From the NCBI RefSeq assembly GCF_000803645.1, contig NZ_CP009122.1:93501-157500 (forward strand): DNA of 64,000 nt. The letters run 5' to 3'. Both the position numbers and the translations under genes were made by a program. This document shows positions 1-9,623 of this stretch, in pieces (positions within the stretch are counted from its first letter, which is position 1; every line of letters starts with the position of its first letter). The DNA comes from Sphingopyxis fribergensis. GTDB taxonomy: Bacteria; Pseudomonadota; Alphaproteobacteria; Sphingomonadales; Sphingomonadaceae. Under the pieces are notes generated by a model. The model made no database searches. It was not told the DNA's origin and saw only the letters and a list, made by a program, of their open reading frames with translations.

Positions 1-2
1 TC

Positions 3-3000
3 GCACCACCCGCGCCGACCGCCACCGCGGCCGGCTCCGCGAGTGTCGGCGCGATCAATTGCAGCGGGACGACCTCTGTGCTCTGCATCCTCGACGGCAG
101 TTTTCCGCCCGACGGCTCGCCGGTCACGATCCGCCTCTTCGCTCGCGCCGCCTATCCGTTCAGCGGACCGCTCGGCTCCGACTTGACCAATAGCGCGACG
201 GTAGCGCCGGGCCAGGACAGCGGCGGCCAGGAACTGGCGCGCGACGCCGAACCGACCAACAACAGCAAGACCGCCGCGGTGCAGATTGCTGCATCCTCGA
301 TCGCGGGCTCGGTTTATGCCGACGACAATCTCGACGATGCGCCGCAGGCGGGCGAGATGCTCGCCGGCGTCACGATGACGATCAGCGGCACCGATGCGTT
401 TGGCAATGCGATCGCGGCGCGGACCACGACCACCGACGCGTCGGGCGCATTCCTGTTCGATCGCCTGCCGCCGGGTACCTACACGATCGTCGAAACTCAG
501 CCCGCCGGCCTGCTCGACTACCGCGAGACCGCGGGCAGCGCGGGCGGTACGGTCAACAATGCCGCCTTCGGCAGCGGCGCCGCGACCAATTCTATCGCGA
601 GCATCTCGCTCCCCGTTGATACCGACGCCACCGGCTATCTGTTCCAGGAGGTGCGCGCCGCGTCCCTCAGTGGCATCATATTCCGCGACGCCGATAACGA
701 CGGCGTTATCGATCCCGGCGAGACTGGGGTTGGGCCGGCCGACTTCCCGGCGACCCCGCAAATTCGCCTCTCCGGCAATGATTACACCGGCGATCCCGTG
801 AATCTCACGGCGACGGTGGACGCCAGCGGCAATTACAGCTTCGCCGATTTGCCGCCGTCGGACGCGGCCGGATATATCGTGACCCAGCTCGTGCAGCCGA
901 ACGGCCTTTCCGATGGCCTCGACAGCAACGGGGCCGGCAATATCGTCGCCGGCTCGGCCGGACGGGCCGCGCCCGAGGATATCGCGGTCGGACCCGTCGG
1001 CTCGGGTGCTGCTCTCACTGGCAGGAATTTCGGCGAGATTCCGAGTTCGACCCTGTCGGGCATCGTTTATCTCGATCCGAACGAGAATGCGGCGCGCGAT
1101 GCGGGCGAGCAGACCGGTCTCGCCGGCGCGATCATTCGCCTCACCGGGACCAACGATGTCGGTCAGTCGGTCGACTGCTCGATCACGACCTCCGCGACGG
1201 GCGCCTACCGTTTCCCGTGGGACGGCGACCCGGATCCGGCCTGCCGCGTGTTGCGGCCCGGCACCTACACGGTAGCGCAGACGCCTCCCCCCGGGCTCAC
1301 CCCGAGCGGTGCATTCATCGGTTCGATGGGCGGCAGCGCGGGCGGCGTCAGCGGTACCAATGTGCCGTCGCCTGGCACGGCCAACACGACGGTCGCCGGC
1401 GTCGTCATCGCAGCTGGCGCCAGCGCCGAGCGCTATGATTTCGGCGCGACCGGCGAAGGGCTCAGCGGCTACGTCTACGTCGACCGCAACGGTAACGGCA
1501 CGCGCGACGAAGGTGAACCCGGCATTCCCGGCGTCATGATCACGCTTTCGGGCGAAACCGGCGGTAATCAGGACGTGTGCACGATCGCGACCTGCACCGC
1601 GACCACCGACGCGAGCGGCAATTTCATCTTCATCAATGTGCCGGGCTCCTCGGCCGCGGGCTACACGCTGACCGAACAGGCTCAGTCGACCGCGCCGCTA
1701 TCCAACTTTGCCGACGGCGTCGACGCGCCGGGTACGGTCGAGGGAAGTCCGCGCGGCACGGCCGGCAATGATGTGATCAGCGGCATCGTACTCGGCGCCG
1801 GTGAACTCGGCATCAACAACGCCTTCGGCGAGCGTGGTTCGTCGCTCGCGGGCAGTGTTTATATCGACGGCAACGACGACGGCGTGCGTCAGGGCGGCGA
1901 GACGGCTCTTCCCGGGGTCATGGTTACGCTGTCCGGGTCGAGCGCAAGCGGCGAAGACATTTGCGCGCTTCGGGCGGCACTCGATCCCGCGCTTGGCTGC
2001 ATCACGACGACGGGACCTGATGGCAGCTATCGTTTCGACGACCTCCCGGCCGGCACCTACACGCTGACCGAAGACCAGCCGAGCGCCTATGCCGACGGAC
2101 GCGAAGCGGCCGGCACCCCGGCGGGTACCATCGACAATGGCAGCTTCGGCGGCACCCCCGCGACGAACCGCGTGGCCTCGATCGCGCTCGGAAATGGTGT
2201 CGCGGGCACGGGCTATGATTTCGGCGAGCGCGCGATCACCATCTCGGGCCGGGTCTATCTCGATCCCGAGCGCGACGGCGCGGACAATGAAGAGACCGGC
2301 ATCCCGGGCGTGACGATCACCCTTCGCCAGGGCGGAACCGTCATCGCCACCACGACCACCGGTCCCGATGGCAGCTACCGTTTCGAGAACCTGCCCGCCG
2401 GAAGCTACACGGTCGAGGAGACCCAGCCCGCAGGCTATGGCTCGTCGACTCCGAACAGCCAGTCGGTCAATGTGAGTGCCGGTCAGAATCAGTCGATCGA
2501 TTTTGGAGACACCAACTCCAGTCTTGCCGGTTCGGTCTTCGTCGACAGCAACGATGATGGCGTTCGTCAGCCCGGCGAGCGCGGCATCGAAGGCGTCGCC
2601 GTGCGTCTCACCGGTACCGACGAGGCGGGCGCGGCGGTCGACCGCACGCTCACCACCGATGCGGACGGCAACTATCGCTTCGGCGATGTCCTCGCCGGCA
2701 CCTACACTCTGGCTGAAACCCAGCCGGTCGGCTTCGGGGACGGACGCGAGAGCGTCGGCACGTCGGGCGGTTCGGTCGCGAACGACAGCATCTCAGCCAT
2801 CGCACTCGCAGCCGGCATCGATGCCACCGATTATGTGTTCGGCGAGGTCGGGCAGGGCCAGGGCGGCACGGTCTATGTCGATGACAACCGCAACGGCGTC
2901 CAGGATCCGGGCGAGCCTGGCATTCCGGGCGTTATCGTCGAGTTGCAGCGTCCGGACGGATCGGTCGTCCAGACGGTTACCACCGGTCCCGACGGGCGCT

Positions 3001-5309
3001 ATGACTTCGCCGACATCGAGGCAGGCGACTATGTGATCGTCGAGACCCAGCCGGCGGGCTACGGCGATGCTGCGGAAAATCCTGCCAACCGCGTCCCGCT
3101 GACGGTCGGCGTCGGAAACCCCGTAACGCCTGTCAATTTCGGCGAGCGGGTCGGCTCGATCGCCGGCCTCGTCTACAACGACAGCAACGGCAATGGTCAG
3201 CGCGACCCGAACGAGCCGACGATCCCCGGTGTCACGTTGACCCTCAACGGGACCGACGCGCGCGGCAATCCGGTGACCCGGACGGCAGTCTCCGGGCCGG
3301 ATGGCGGCTATCTATTCACTGGTCTTCCCGGCGGCAGCTACTCGATCGTCGAGACACAGCCCGACGGCTATGGCGACGGAATTGACACGCCCGGCACCTC
3401 GGGCGGCTCGGCCGCCGGCGATACGATCTCGGCGATCAATCTCACCGCGGCGGATGAGGCCACCGGCTATCTGTTCGGCGAAGAGGGCGAGGGCGCGCGG
3501 GTCACGGGCCGCGTCTGGACGGACGACGATCATGATCGCTCGCTCGATAATGGCGAGGCTGTCCGGGCCGGCTGGGTAGTCGAGCTCCTGCTCGGTGACG
3601 CGCTGATTGCAACCACCACCACCGCGGCGGACGGCAGCTATGCCTTCAACGGCGTCGCGCCGGGCACCGGCTATGAAATCCGCTTCCGCAATCCCGAAAG
3701 CAACGCGCTCTATGGCAGCGCGCGCCCCAACGAAACTGGCGCTCCGGTTACCGAGGGCGTGGTGTCGGCGAGCAACCCCGCGGGTGCGCGGACCGAGGGC
3801 GGTACGCTGACGGGGCTGACGCTTGCTCCCGGCGCCGACGTCCCGCAGCAGTCACTGCCGCTCGATCCGTCAGGTGTGGTCTACGACGCGGTCCGCCGCA
3901 CGCCGGTTTCCGGCGCGACGGTGGCGCTGAGCGGGCCGGCCGGTTTCGATCCTGCCATTCACCTGCTTGGCGGCGCCGGCAACGTCACCCAGGTCACCGG
4001 CGACAGCGGTATGTATCAGTATCTGCTGCTGCCCGGCGCGCCTGCGGGCGTCTATACCCTCGCAGTGACGCCGCCCAATGGCAGCTACAATCCGATCCAG
4101 CCGTCGAGCATCATTCCGCCCTGCGCGGGGCCGCTCAATGTCGGCGGCACTCCGGATCCGCTGCTCGTGTCTATCTATAATGGCGCGCCGCCCTCCGGCG
4201 CCGTCAAGACCTGCACGACCGGAGGCGAGAGTACCGCCTATTTCCTGAGCTTCACGCTCACCCCCGGCGTGTCCGCCGATGTCGTCAACAACCATATTCC
4301 GATCGACCCGATCCTCGAAGGCGCGATCGAAGTCACGAAACGGACGCCGATGACCAATGTCAGCCGCGGTGGCCTCGTTCCCTATGTCGTCACTGCCCGC
4401 AACACGCTGGCCGGCGCGATCAACGGGATCACGATCACCGATCGGGTGCCCGCCGGTTTCCGCTATCGCACCGGCAGCGCAACGATCAACGGGACGGCGG
4501 TCGAGCCGCAGCAAAGCGGCCGCCTGCTCAGCTGGCCCAACCAGAGCTTCGCGGCCGGCGAAGAGAAGGCGGTCCAGCTGATTCTCGTGGTCGGTGCCGG
4601 CGTCGGCGAGGGCGAGCATGTCAACGAGGCCTATGCGGTGAACGCGCTCGTCGGTGCGGTCGTGTCGAACGTCGCCGACGCAACCGTGCGGATCATCCCC
4701 GATCCCGACTTCGATTGTTCCGATGTGATCGGCAAGGTCTTCGACGATCGCAACATGAACGGCGTGCAGGACGAGGGCGAGCCCGGCCTCCCCGGCGTCC
4801 GCCTGGCCTCCGCGCGCGGCCTGCTCATCACCACCGACGCCGAGGGCCGCTATCATGTGACCTGTCCGATGATCCCGAACGAGGAGCGCGGGTCCAATTT
4901 CATCCTGAAGGTCGACGTGCGGACGCTGCCGACCGGTTTCCGGATGATCTCGGTCAATCCCGACACGGTGCGCCTCACCCGCGGCCGCATGGCGACGCTG
5001 AACTTCGGTGCTGCGGTGGGCCGGGTCGTGCGGCTCGACGTCAACGGCGATGCCTTCGAGGGCGACGCCATCGCCCCGGCCTTCAATGCCCGTATCGACG
5101 GCCTGCTCGAGGTTATCGCCATGAGCCCCTCGGTTCTGCGCATCGCTTATGTGGCGCGCGGAGAAGATGAGCGGATCATCCGGCGCAGGCTGGCCTCCCT
5201 GCGGGACGTCATCGCAGCGAAGTGGAAGCAGGTCGACGGACGATATCGACTGATCATCGAGGAGGAGACCGCGGTTCCGGCCGCCGCGCGTCAGGGAGAC
5301 GCCAAATGA
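3..5309 (+). CDS. Giant SdrD-B/DUF11 repeat surface protein (5' end outside window)
   Basis: The frame is open to the first base of the window, so the true start lies to the left; about 1768 codons are visible. After a DUF11-like segment (to about position 290), about ten SdrD-B/Cna-B-like domains begin near 298, 664, 1050, 1456, 1840, 2235, 2520, 2860, 3155 and 3500. Each has a Ca-loop-like D.N.DG...GE motif, a GTYT(I/L)VETQP strand and a closing Y.FGE. A degenerate unit follows at about 3870, a DUF11-like domain at about 4330-4700, one more SdrD-B unit at about 4720, and an alpha/beta tail rich in Arg. Such repeats form stalk-like extracellular adhesin or matrix proteins. The last codons overlap the start of the outer-membrane protein gene downstream (ATGA), which suggests they work together. 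Function as an adhesin is inference; the domain reading is strong. Confidence 0.85.
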   Translation, partial: APPAPTATAAGSASVGAINCSGTTSVLCILDGSFPPDGSPVTIRLFARAAYPFSGPLGSDLTNSATVAPGQDSGGQELARDAEPTNNSKTAAVQIAASSIAGSVYADDNLDDAPQAGEMLAGVTMTISGTDAFGNAIAARTTTTDASGAFLFDRLPPGTYTIVETQPAGLLDYRETAGSAGGTVNNAAFGSGAATNSIASISLPVDTDATGYLFQEVRAASLSGIIFRDADNDGVIDPGETGVGPADFPATPQIRLSGNDYTGDPVNLTATVDASGNYSFADLPPSDAAGYIVTQLVQPNGLSDGLDSNGAGNIVAGSAGRAAPEDIAVGPVGSGAALTGRNFGEIPSSTLSGIVYLDPNENAARDAGEQTGLAGAIIRLTGTNDVGQSVDCSITTSATGAYRFPWDGDPDPACRVLRPGTYTVAQTPPPGLTPSGAFIGSMGGSAGGVSGTNVPSPGTANTTVAGVVIAAGASAERYDFGATGEGLSGYVYVDRNGNGTRDEGEPGIPGVMITLSGETGGNQDVCTIATCTATTDASGNFIFINVPGSSAAGYTLTEQAQSTAPLSNFADGVDAPGTVEGSPRGTAGNDVISGIVLGAGELGINNAFGERGSSLAGSVYIDGNDDGVRQGGETALPGVMVTLSGSSASGEDICALRAALDPALGCITTTGPDGSYRFDDLPAGTYTLTEDQPSAYADGREAAGTPAGTIDNGSFGGTPATNRVASIALGNGVAGTGYDFGERAITISGRVYLDPERDGADNEETGIPGVTITLRQGGTVIATTTTGPDGSYRFENLPAGSYTVEETQPAGYGSSTPNSQSVNVSAGQNQSIDFGDTNSSLAGSVFVDSNDDGVRQPGERGIEGVAVRLTGTDEAGAAVDRTLTTDADGNYRFGDVLAGTYTLAETQPVGFGDGRESVGTSGGSVANDSISAIALAAGIDATDYVFGEVGQGQGGTVYVDDNRNGVQDPGEPGIPGVIVELQRPDGSVVQTVTTGPDGRYDFADIEAGDYVIVETQPAGYGDAAENPANRVPLTVGVGNPVTPVNFGERVGSIAGLVYNDSNGNGQRDPNEPTIPGVTLTLNGTDARGNPVTRTAVSGPDGGYLFTGLPGGSYSIVETQPDGYGDGIDTPGTSGGSAAGDTISAINLTAADEATGYLFGEEGEGARVTGRVWTDDDHDRSLDNGEAVRAGWVVELLLGDALIATTTTAADGSYAFNGVAPGTGYEIRFRNPESNALYGSARPNETGAPVTEGVVSASNPAGARTEGGTLTGLTLAPGADVPQQSLPLDPSGVVYDAVRRTPVSGATVALSGPAGFDPAIHLLGGAGNVTQVTGDSGMYQYLLLPGAPAGVYTLAVTPPNGSYNPIQPSSIIPPCAGPLNVGGTPDPLLVSIYNGAPPSGAVKTCTTGGESTAYFLSFTLTPGVSADVVNNHIPIDPILEGAIEVTKRTPMTNVSRGGLVPYVVTARNTLAGAINGITITDRVPAGFRYRTGSATINGTAVEPQQSGRLLSWPNQSFAAGEEKAVQLILVVGAGVGEGEHVNEAYAVNALVGAVVSNVADATVRIIPDPDFDCSDVIGKVFDDRNMNGVQDEGEPGLPGVRLASARGLLITTDAEGRYHVTCPMIPNEERGSNFILKVDVRTLPTGFRMISVNPDTVRLTRGRMATLNFGAAVGRVVRLDVNGDAFEGDAIAPAFNARIDGLLEVIAMSPSVLRIAYVARGEDERIIRRRLASLRDVIAAKWKQVDGRYRLIIEEETAVPAAARQGDAK

Positions 5310-8300
5310 GCCCGCACATGATCCGCCCCTTGGCGACCCTTGCCCTTGGAGCATCCTCGCTCGCGCTGAGCGGCGGCCTTCTTGCGCAGACCGTCGAGCC
5401 TGCCAGCTATTGCGGCGATGAGACGCGCCCGTGCGGGCCGCGCACCGACGACAGCTCGGTCGAACGACGCGCCGTTGCGCCCAATCTCGAAGTCGGACCG
5501 GGCGAGGAAGCATTTCGCGTTACCGTCGACGGCGCGGGTGAGGGCGGCACTGCCGCCGATGCACAGCGCGCCGCCGACGTCGCCCTCGCCGAGGCGAACA
5601 TCAACATCCAGGTGACCCGGCTCGACGGGCAGCCGATGCTGAGCCTTGTCCCGGCCGATCCCGCCGTCGCGCCCGGTCAGCCGGTGCGCTTCGAGGCGAT
5701 GACCAATTATGCGGCGTTCATCGCGCGCGCCGAACTGCGCCTGTTCGGTCCGGGGGATTCGATCGAAGGCACACCCTTGACGGTCATCCCGGTTCGCTTC
5801 GGCGAGCCGATATTGTGGAGCCCGGGAGCGGCCGAAGACCGGCCGTATCGTGCGGTGCTGCGCGTCTATGACGCCGAGGGGCGTTTCGACGAGACGGCCC
5901 CCACCGATGTGACGGTCACCGGTGCCCCGCGCGATCCGTTCCGCGATACGCGCACTGGCCCGACCTTCGAGAATATGCGCACGACGGCGAATATCCCGGT
6001 TGCCGGCACCGAAGTGACGGTGAACGGCCTGGTCGACGAGGCTACGACGAAGGTCATGGCATTCGGCACGCGCATTCCAGTCGATGCCGGCCGGCGCTTC
6101 GTCGCCCAGCAGATTGTCCCGACCGGCGTCGGGGAGGCGGTGGTGCGTCTCGAGCCCGCCAACGGGGACGCGCGCGAATTCCGCCGTGCGCTGAACGCAC
6201 CCGTCGATGATCATTTTCTCGTTGCCATAGCGGATGTCACGGCGGGTCACCGGAGCTTCGATCCGGGTCGCCTCGAACTCCAGGGCGCGGACGAGGCGGA
6301 CGCCCGCCGCGACTTCGTCGACGGGCGGCTTGCCTTCTATTATCGCGGCCGCCTGTCCGAGCGCTGGCGTCTGACCGCTTCGGCGGACACCGGCGAACAG
6401 CCGCTGTCCGACCTGTTCGACGGGTTTCTCCGCCGCGACCCGCGCGCGCTGCTGCGGCGGCTCGATCCCGAGCGCCATTATCCGACCTATGGCGACGATT
6501 CGACGACGGTCGAGGACGCCCCGACCTACGGCCGCTTCTATATCCGTGCCGAGAGCGAAAACGCCGAGGCGATGTGGGGCAATTTCCAGACGCAGCTCAG
6601 CGGGACCGAACTCATCCGCTATCAGCGCGGCCTCTATGGCGCGCAGCTCAAGTGGCGCAACGCCGCGACCACGAGCTTCGGCGAGCGGCGCACCGAGATC
6701 AACGGCTTTGCCGCTGATCCGGGGACGGTCGGAAGCCGTGAGGATTTCACGTCGACGGGCGGGTCGGTTTACTATCTGCGCAACCGCGATCTCGCGGGAG
6801 GCTCCGAGCGGCTGTTTGCCGAGGTTCGCGACCGCGATTCCGGTCTGGTCCTCGAACGGCGCGAACTCATCGCGGCGCGCGACTATGAACTGAACTATAT
6901 TCAGGGTCGCATCCTGCTGCGCGAACCGTTGCCGATTACGGCCGACGGCAGCCTGTTCGTGCGCGACTCGTCGCTGGCCGGGAATCCCGTGTGGCTGGTC
7001 GTTACTTACGAATATGTGCCCGGGCTCACGCGCCCTGACGCGCTGACCGTTGGCGGGCGCGCGCAGCATTGGCTGACCGACCAGGTGCGCGTCGGCTTGA
7101 CCGGCTACCGGCAAGGCGAGGATCAGGCTTCGCAGAATCTCTACGGCGCCGACATCCTGGTCCGCTACAAACCGGGGACCTATGTGCGCGGCGAGTTCGC
7201 CCAATCGAAGGGCGCGGGCAATGGTGCTCTCTATTCCTCGACCGGCGGATATGATTTTACCGAGCTCAACACCATCGCGCGCCGGGCCAACGCCTTCAAC
7301 GTCGAAGGCGCCATGGACATCGCCGAAGTGCTCGGTGCGGGTTCGGGCCGGATCGGCATGTATTGGCGCCAGCGCGGGCGCGGCTTCTCGGGACCGGGTG
7401 AACTCACCTTCAACGAAATGCTCGACCAATATGGTGGGACCGCCGACGTCGAAATCGTGAAGGGCACCCGTTTCCAGGCGAAAGCCGACTTGACCGAAGG
7501 CTCGATCACCGAGCGACATGCGCTCGAGGCGGGTATCCGGCACGAACGGTCTGATGGCTGGTTCGGCACCTTGGGCGTGCGTTCGGAGAAGCAGCAGGGC
7601 CAGGCGACGTCTTACACGCCATTTCCGTCGTCGCCCGAGCTGACGGGCTCGCGCACCGATGTGGCGGTAAGTATCGGTTATCGACATGCGCCCGCCCCGG
7701 CCACGCCGTCTCAGGACGAACAAGGCGAGCAGAAGCGTGATCGTCCCTGGTCGGCGTCGCTTTTCGGCCAGACCACGGTCGATCGAAGCGGCGGGCGGCA
7801 GGAAAACGACCGGTTCGGCGTTGCCGGAAAGGTCGAGCTCAGCGACCGGCTGAGCGTCGATGCCGAGGCATCCGAGGGCGATCTTGGCATGAGCGCGGAT
7901 GCTCGTGCGACGTTCACGATGGGCGATCGCGGCTCGCTCTATCTCGGCTATGCGCTCGCTGCCGAAAATCCGGACGCGTTCAACACGGGCCGGCTCGGCC
8001 GCCTGACATTGGGGGGGCGCCGCCGCGTCGGCAGCAGCACGTCGGTCTTTGCCGAGGGGCGCTATGAGCATGGCGCGGGTCCCACCGGGCTAACCCAGGC
8101 CTATGGCGTCGATTTCACGCCTCTGCCGGGTTGGACATTCGGCGTGCGCTACGAGCGCGGCTCGCTGCGCGACGCTCTGGGCTCGACGATCCATCGCGAG
8201 GTGATGGGTGCGACCAGCGATTATGGCGATAACAAGCTGCGTTGGAGCAGCGCTCTTGAGTTCCGCCGCGACGGAACCGCGCTCCTCGGTGACCGCGAAA

Positions 8301-8938
8301 CCTGGGCGACCCGCAATCAGGTGACGTATCAGGCGACCGACGCCCTGCGACTGTTCGGGCGGGCGAACATCTCTCTCTCGAGCGGCGGCAATCCTACGAC
8401 ATCGCTTGATGCCGATTATTATGAACTGGTCCTTGCGGGGGCTTACCGGCCGACCAGCAACGACCGCCTCAACGTGCTGGCGAAATACACCTATCTTTAC
8501 GACCTGCCCTCGCCGGCTCAGGTGGACTCGCTGGGGCTCAATCTCGACTTTGCGCAACGAAGTCACATCGTCGCGGTCGATGCGACCTATCAGCTGACGC
8601 CGCGTCTCGCGGTCGGCGGCAAGGTCGCGCATCGCGTCGGATCGCTGCGGGCATCGCGCGATGCAACTGCACCCTGGTTTTCGAGCGCAGCGACCTTCTG
8701 GGCGCTGCGGGCGGACTACCGTATCCTCGCGCGCTGGGAAATGCTGCTTGAGGTCCGAGAACTATCCGTCTCGGAAGCGCAGGACAGCCGGCTTGGCGGT
8801 CTCGCCGGAATCTATCGTCACCTCGGAAACAACCTCAAGATTGGCGTCGGATATAATTTCACCGATTACTCGGACGACCTTTCCGATCTCAGCTATGACG
8901 AAAGAGGATTTTTCGTGAACGTGATTGGTAAGTTCTAG
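5306..8938 (+). CDS. Predicted outer-membrane beta-barrel partner of the repeat protein
   Basis: 1210 residues. The ATG at 5306 overlaps the upstream stop as ATGA and starts a signal peptide (LATLALGASSLALSGGLLAQ, cleavage near residue 29). An open frame further upstream lies inside the neighbouring gene and is not used. Residues about 70-330 contain soluble Ig-like beta segments. From about residue 340 the sequence becomes amphipathic beta strands with aromatic girdles. It includes the segment YPTYGDDSTTVEDAPTYGRF (about 391-410), which I recognise from barrels paired with DUF11/SdrD-B proteins. The protein ends in phenylalanine (VNVIGKF), the usual BAM recognition signal. No TonB box or plug is evident. 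It probably anchors or exports the giant repeat protein; an alternative is an independent porin-like protein with a surface domain. Confidence 0.75.
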   Translation: MSPHMIRPLATLALGASSLALSGGLLAQTVEPASYCGDETRPCGPRTDDSSVERRAVAPNLEVGPGEEAFRVTVDGAGEGGTAADAQRAADVALAEANINIQVTRLDGQPMLSLVPADPAVAPGQPVRFEAMTNYAAFIARAELRLFGPGDSIEGTPLTVIPVRFGEPILWSPGAAEDRPYRAVLRVYDAEGRFDETAPTDVTVTGAPRDPFRDTRTGPTFENMRTTANIPVAGTEVTVNGLVDEATTKVMAFGTRIPVDAGRRFVAQQIVPTGVGEAVVRLEPANGDAREFRRALNAPVDDHFLVAIADVTAGHRSFDPGRLELQGADEADARRDFVDGRLAFYYRGRLSERWRLTASADTGEQPLSDLFDGFLRRDPRALLRRLDPERHYPTYGDDSTTVEDAPTYGRFYIRAESENAEAMWGNFQTQLSGTELIRYQRGLYGAQLKWRNAATTSFGERRTEINGFAADPGTVGSREDFTSTGGSVYYLRNRDLAGGSERLFAEVRDRDSGLVLERRELIAARDYELNYIQGRILLREPLPITADGSLFVRDSSLAGNPVWLVVTYEYVPGLTRPDALTVGGRAQHWLTDQVRVGLTGYRQGEDQASQNLYGADILVRYKPGTYVRGEFAQSKGAGNGALYSSTGGYDFTELNTIARRANAFNVEGAMDIAEVLGAGSGRIGMYWRQRGRGFSGPGELTFNEMLDQYGGTADVEIVKGTRFQAKADLTEGSITERHALEAGIRHERSDGWFGTLGVRSEKQQGQATSYTPFPSSPELTGSRTDVAVSIGYRHAPAPATPSQDEQGEQKRDRPWSASLFGQTTVDRSGGRQENDRFGVAGKVELSDRLSVDAEASEGDLGMSADARATFTMGDRGSLYLGYALAAENPDAFNTGRLGRLTLGGRRRVGSSTSVFAEGRYEHGAGPTGLTQAYGVDFTPLPGWTFGVRYERGSLRDALGSTIHREVMGATSDYGDNKLRWSSALEFRRDGTALLGDRETWATRNQVTYQATDALRLFGRANISLSSGGNPTTSLDADYYELVLAGAYRPTSNDRLNVLAKYTYLYDLPSPAQVDSLGLNLDFAQRSHIVAVDATYQLTPRLAVGGKVAHRVGSLRASRDATAPWFSSAATFWALRADYRILARWEMLLEVRELSVSEAQDSRLGGLAGIYRHLGNNLKIGVGYNFTDYSDDLSDLSYDERGFFVNVIGKF

Positions 8939-9342
8939 GTCTCGCGCACCTCGACCGAGTTCACGATGCTCACGTCGAAATTCGAGGGATGCCGGCAGCG
9001 CACGCTGAACAAGGCAGAAATGCTGGCGGGCTCTCGACCCTTTGATCAGGGGAGGGCCTTACGCCGGTATTGGCCACCGCGTCGGCGTAGGTGGTTCACA
9101 TTGAATATGTGAGCCGTCTAAAGCTCCAGAGGACGGGGCGGCAACCACCGCTCATTTCCTTACAAGAACACTGTATTGTCGTCTTCCGGAGAAGCCGCGC
9201 GAGTTACGCGGTGGATTGCGGCAAGTCTCATCGGAATCGGTTCGATTGATTCTGAAGGAAAAAAATATTGGGGCCTAATTGGGGGCATCCCCAACCAAAC
9301 GTTCGAAATAGGTAGTTGTAATTAAATAGAAAATCTTGGGTT

Positions 9343-9365
9343 GTTCGATTCCGGCTCGGCCTCCA
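9343..9365 (+). other. tRNA-Cys-like 3' end fragment, possible att-site remnant
   Basis: The stretch GTTCGATTCCGGCTCGGCC plus TCCA reads like the T-loop, 3' acceptor strand, U73 discriminator and CCA of a tRNA-Cys, with one base missing relative to a normal 12-nt spacing. The matching 5' half, anticodon arm and T-stem partner are absent upstream, so it is not a functional tRNA. Integrases that use tRNA genes commonly leave exactly this 3' segment at the far end of the island. Identity as tRNA-Cys rests on the U73-CCA ending and is tentative. Confidence 0.4.
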
Positions 9366-9497
9366 TAATTTTCCCAAAGCTGCGAAGTCGAAGTTCGCTT
9401 GCGTCGCTGCCATAGACCTGGCCCCCATCGTGCCACCTGTAGCGCCGGTTTCTGACGGCAACCTGACGAGAACGGCTTGTCGTTCGCTCCAACGACA

Positions 9498-9525
9498 AAG
9501 GGCTGCCCCTTTCGGAGCAGCCCTT
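9498..9525 (-). terminator. Intrinsic terminator of the small minus-strand unit
   Basis: Perfect 9-bp arms AAGGGCTGC / GCAGCCCTT with an inner CC/GG pair and a TTTC loop. Read on the minus strand the hairpin is followed by TTTGTCGTT, giving a weak U-run, so it most likely ends transcription of the small gene at 9552-9623. Confidence 0.6.
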
Positions 9526-9551
9526 CCATTGTCGTGCCTGTTCGCGGACGA

Positions 9552-9623
9552 TTATCCGAGTCGGACCCCCGCGAGGAAGGTCATGCTCAAATCTGCCGCA
9601 TGCGGCGTGTGACAATGAGACAT
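9552..9623 (-). CDS. Candidate 23-residue small protein
   Basis: A short reading frame starts at ATG 9623 (MSHCHTPH...) and ends with TAA. It is supported by GAAAGGAGGTGG (9628-9639), an almost full complement of the 16S 3' end, placed 7 nt before the ATG. A possible promoter lies upstream (TTGATT at 9687-9682, TAACTT at 9665-9660, 16-nt spacer) and an intrinsic terminator starts 27 nt after the stop. The peptide has two His and one Cys near its N-terminus. I do not recognise it. It could be a real small protein, a leader peptide, or the translated part of a dual-function RNA of about 170 nt. Confidence 0.4.
   Translation of the reverse strand: MSHCHTPHAADLSMTFLAGVRLG

Noticed and set aside
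3870..5513. Minus-strand frame of 547 codons
   Set aside because: Antisense shadow of the repeat and barrel genes; high-GC codon use leaves the opposite strand open, and the translation is low in hydrophobic core and rich in Arg.
5291..8071. Minus-strand frame of 926 codons
   Set aside because: Antisense to the barrel gene, with Arg/Ala-biased composition and no domain signature.
8935..9040. Minus-strand open stretch ending ...NFDVSIVNSVEVRET
   Set aside because: It reads like the tail of a protein, but an in-frame stop about 33 codons upstream and the lack of a start leave only a possible gene relic that I cannot identify.
9279..9365. A complete tRNA gene
   Set aside because: Only the 3' end resembles a tRNA; no 5' acceptor strand, D-arm, anticodon arm or T-stem partner can be found upstream.
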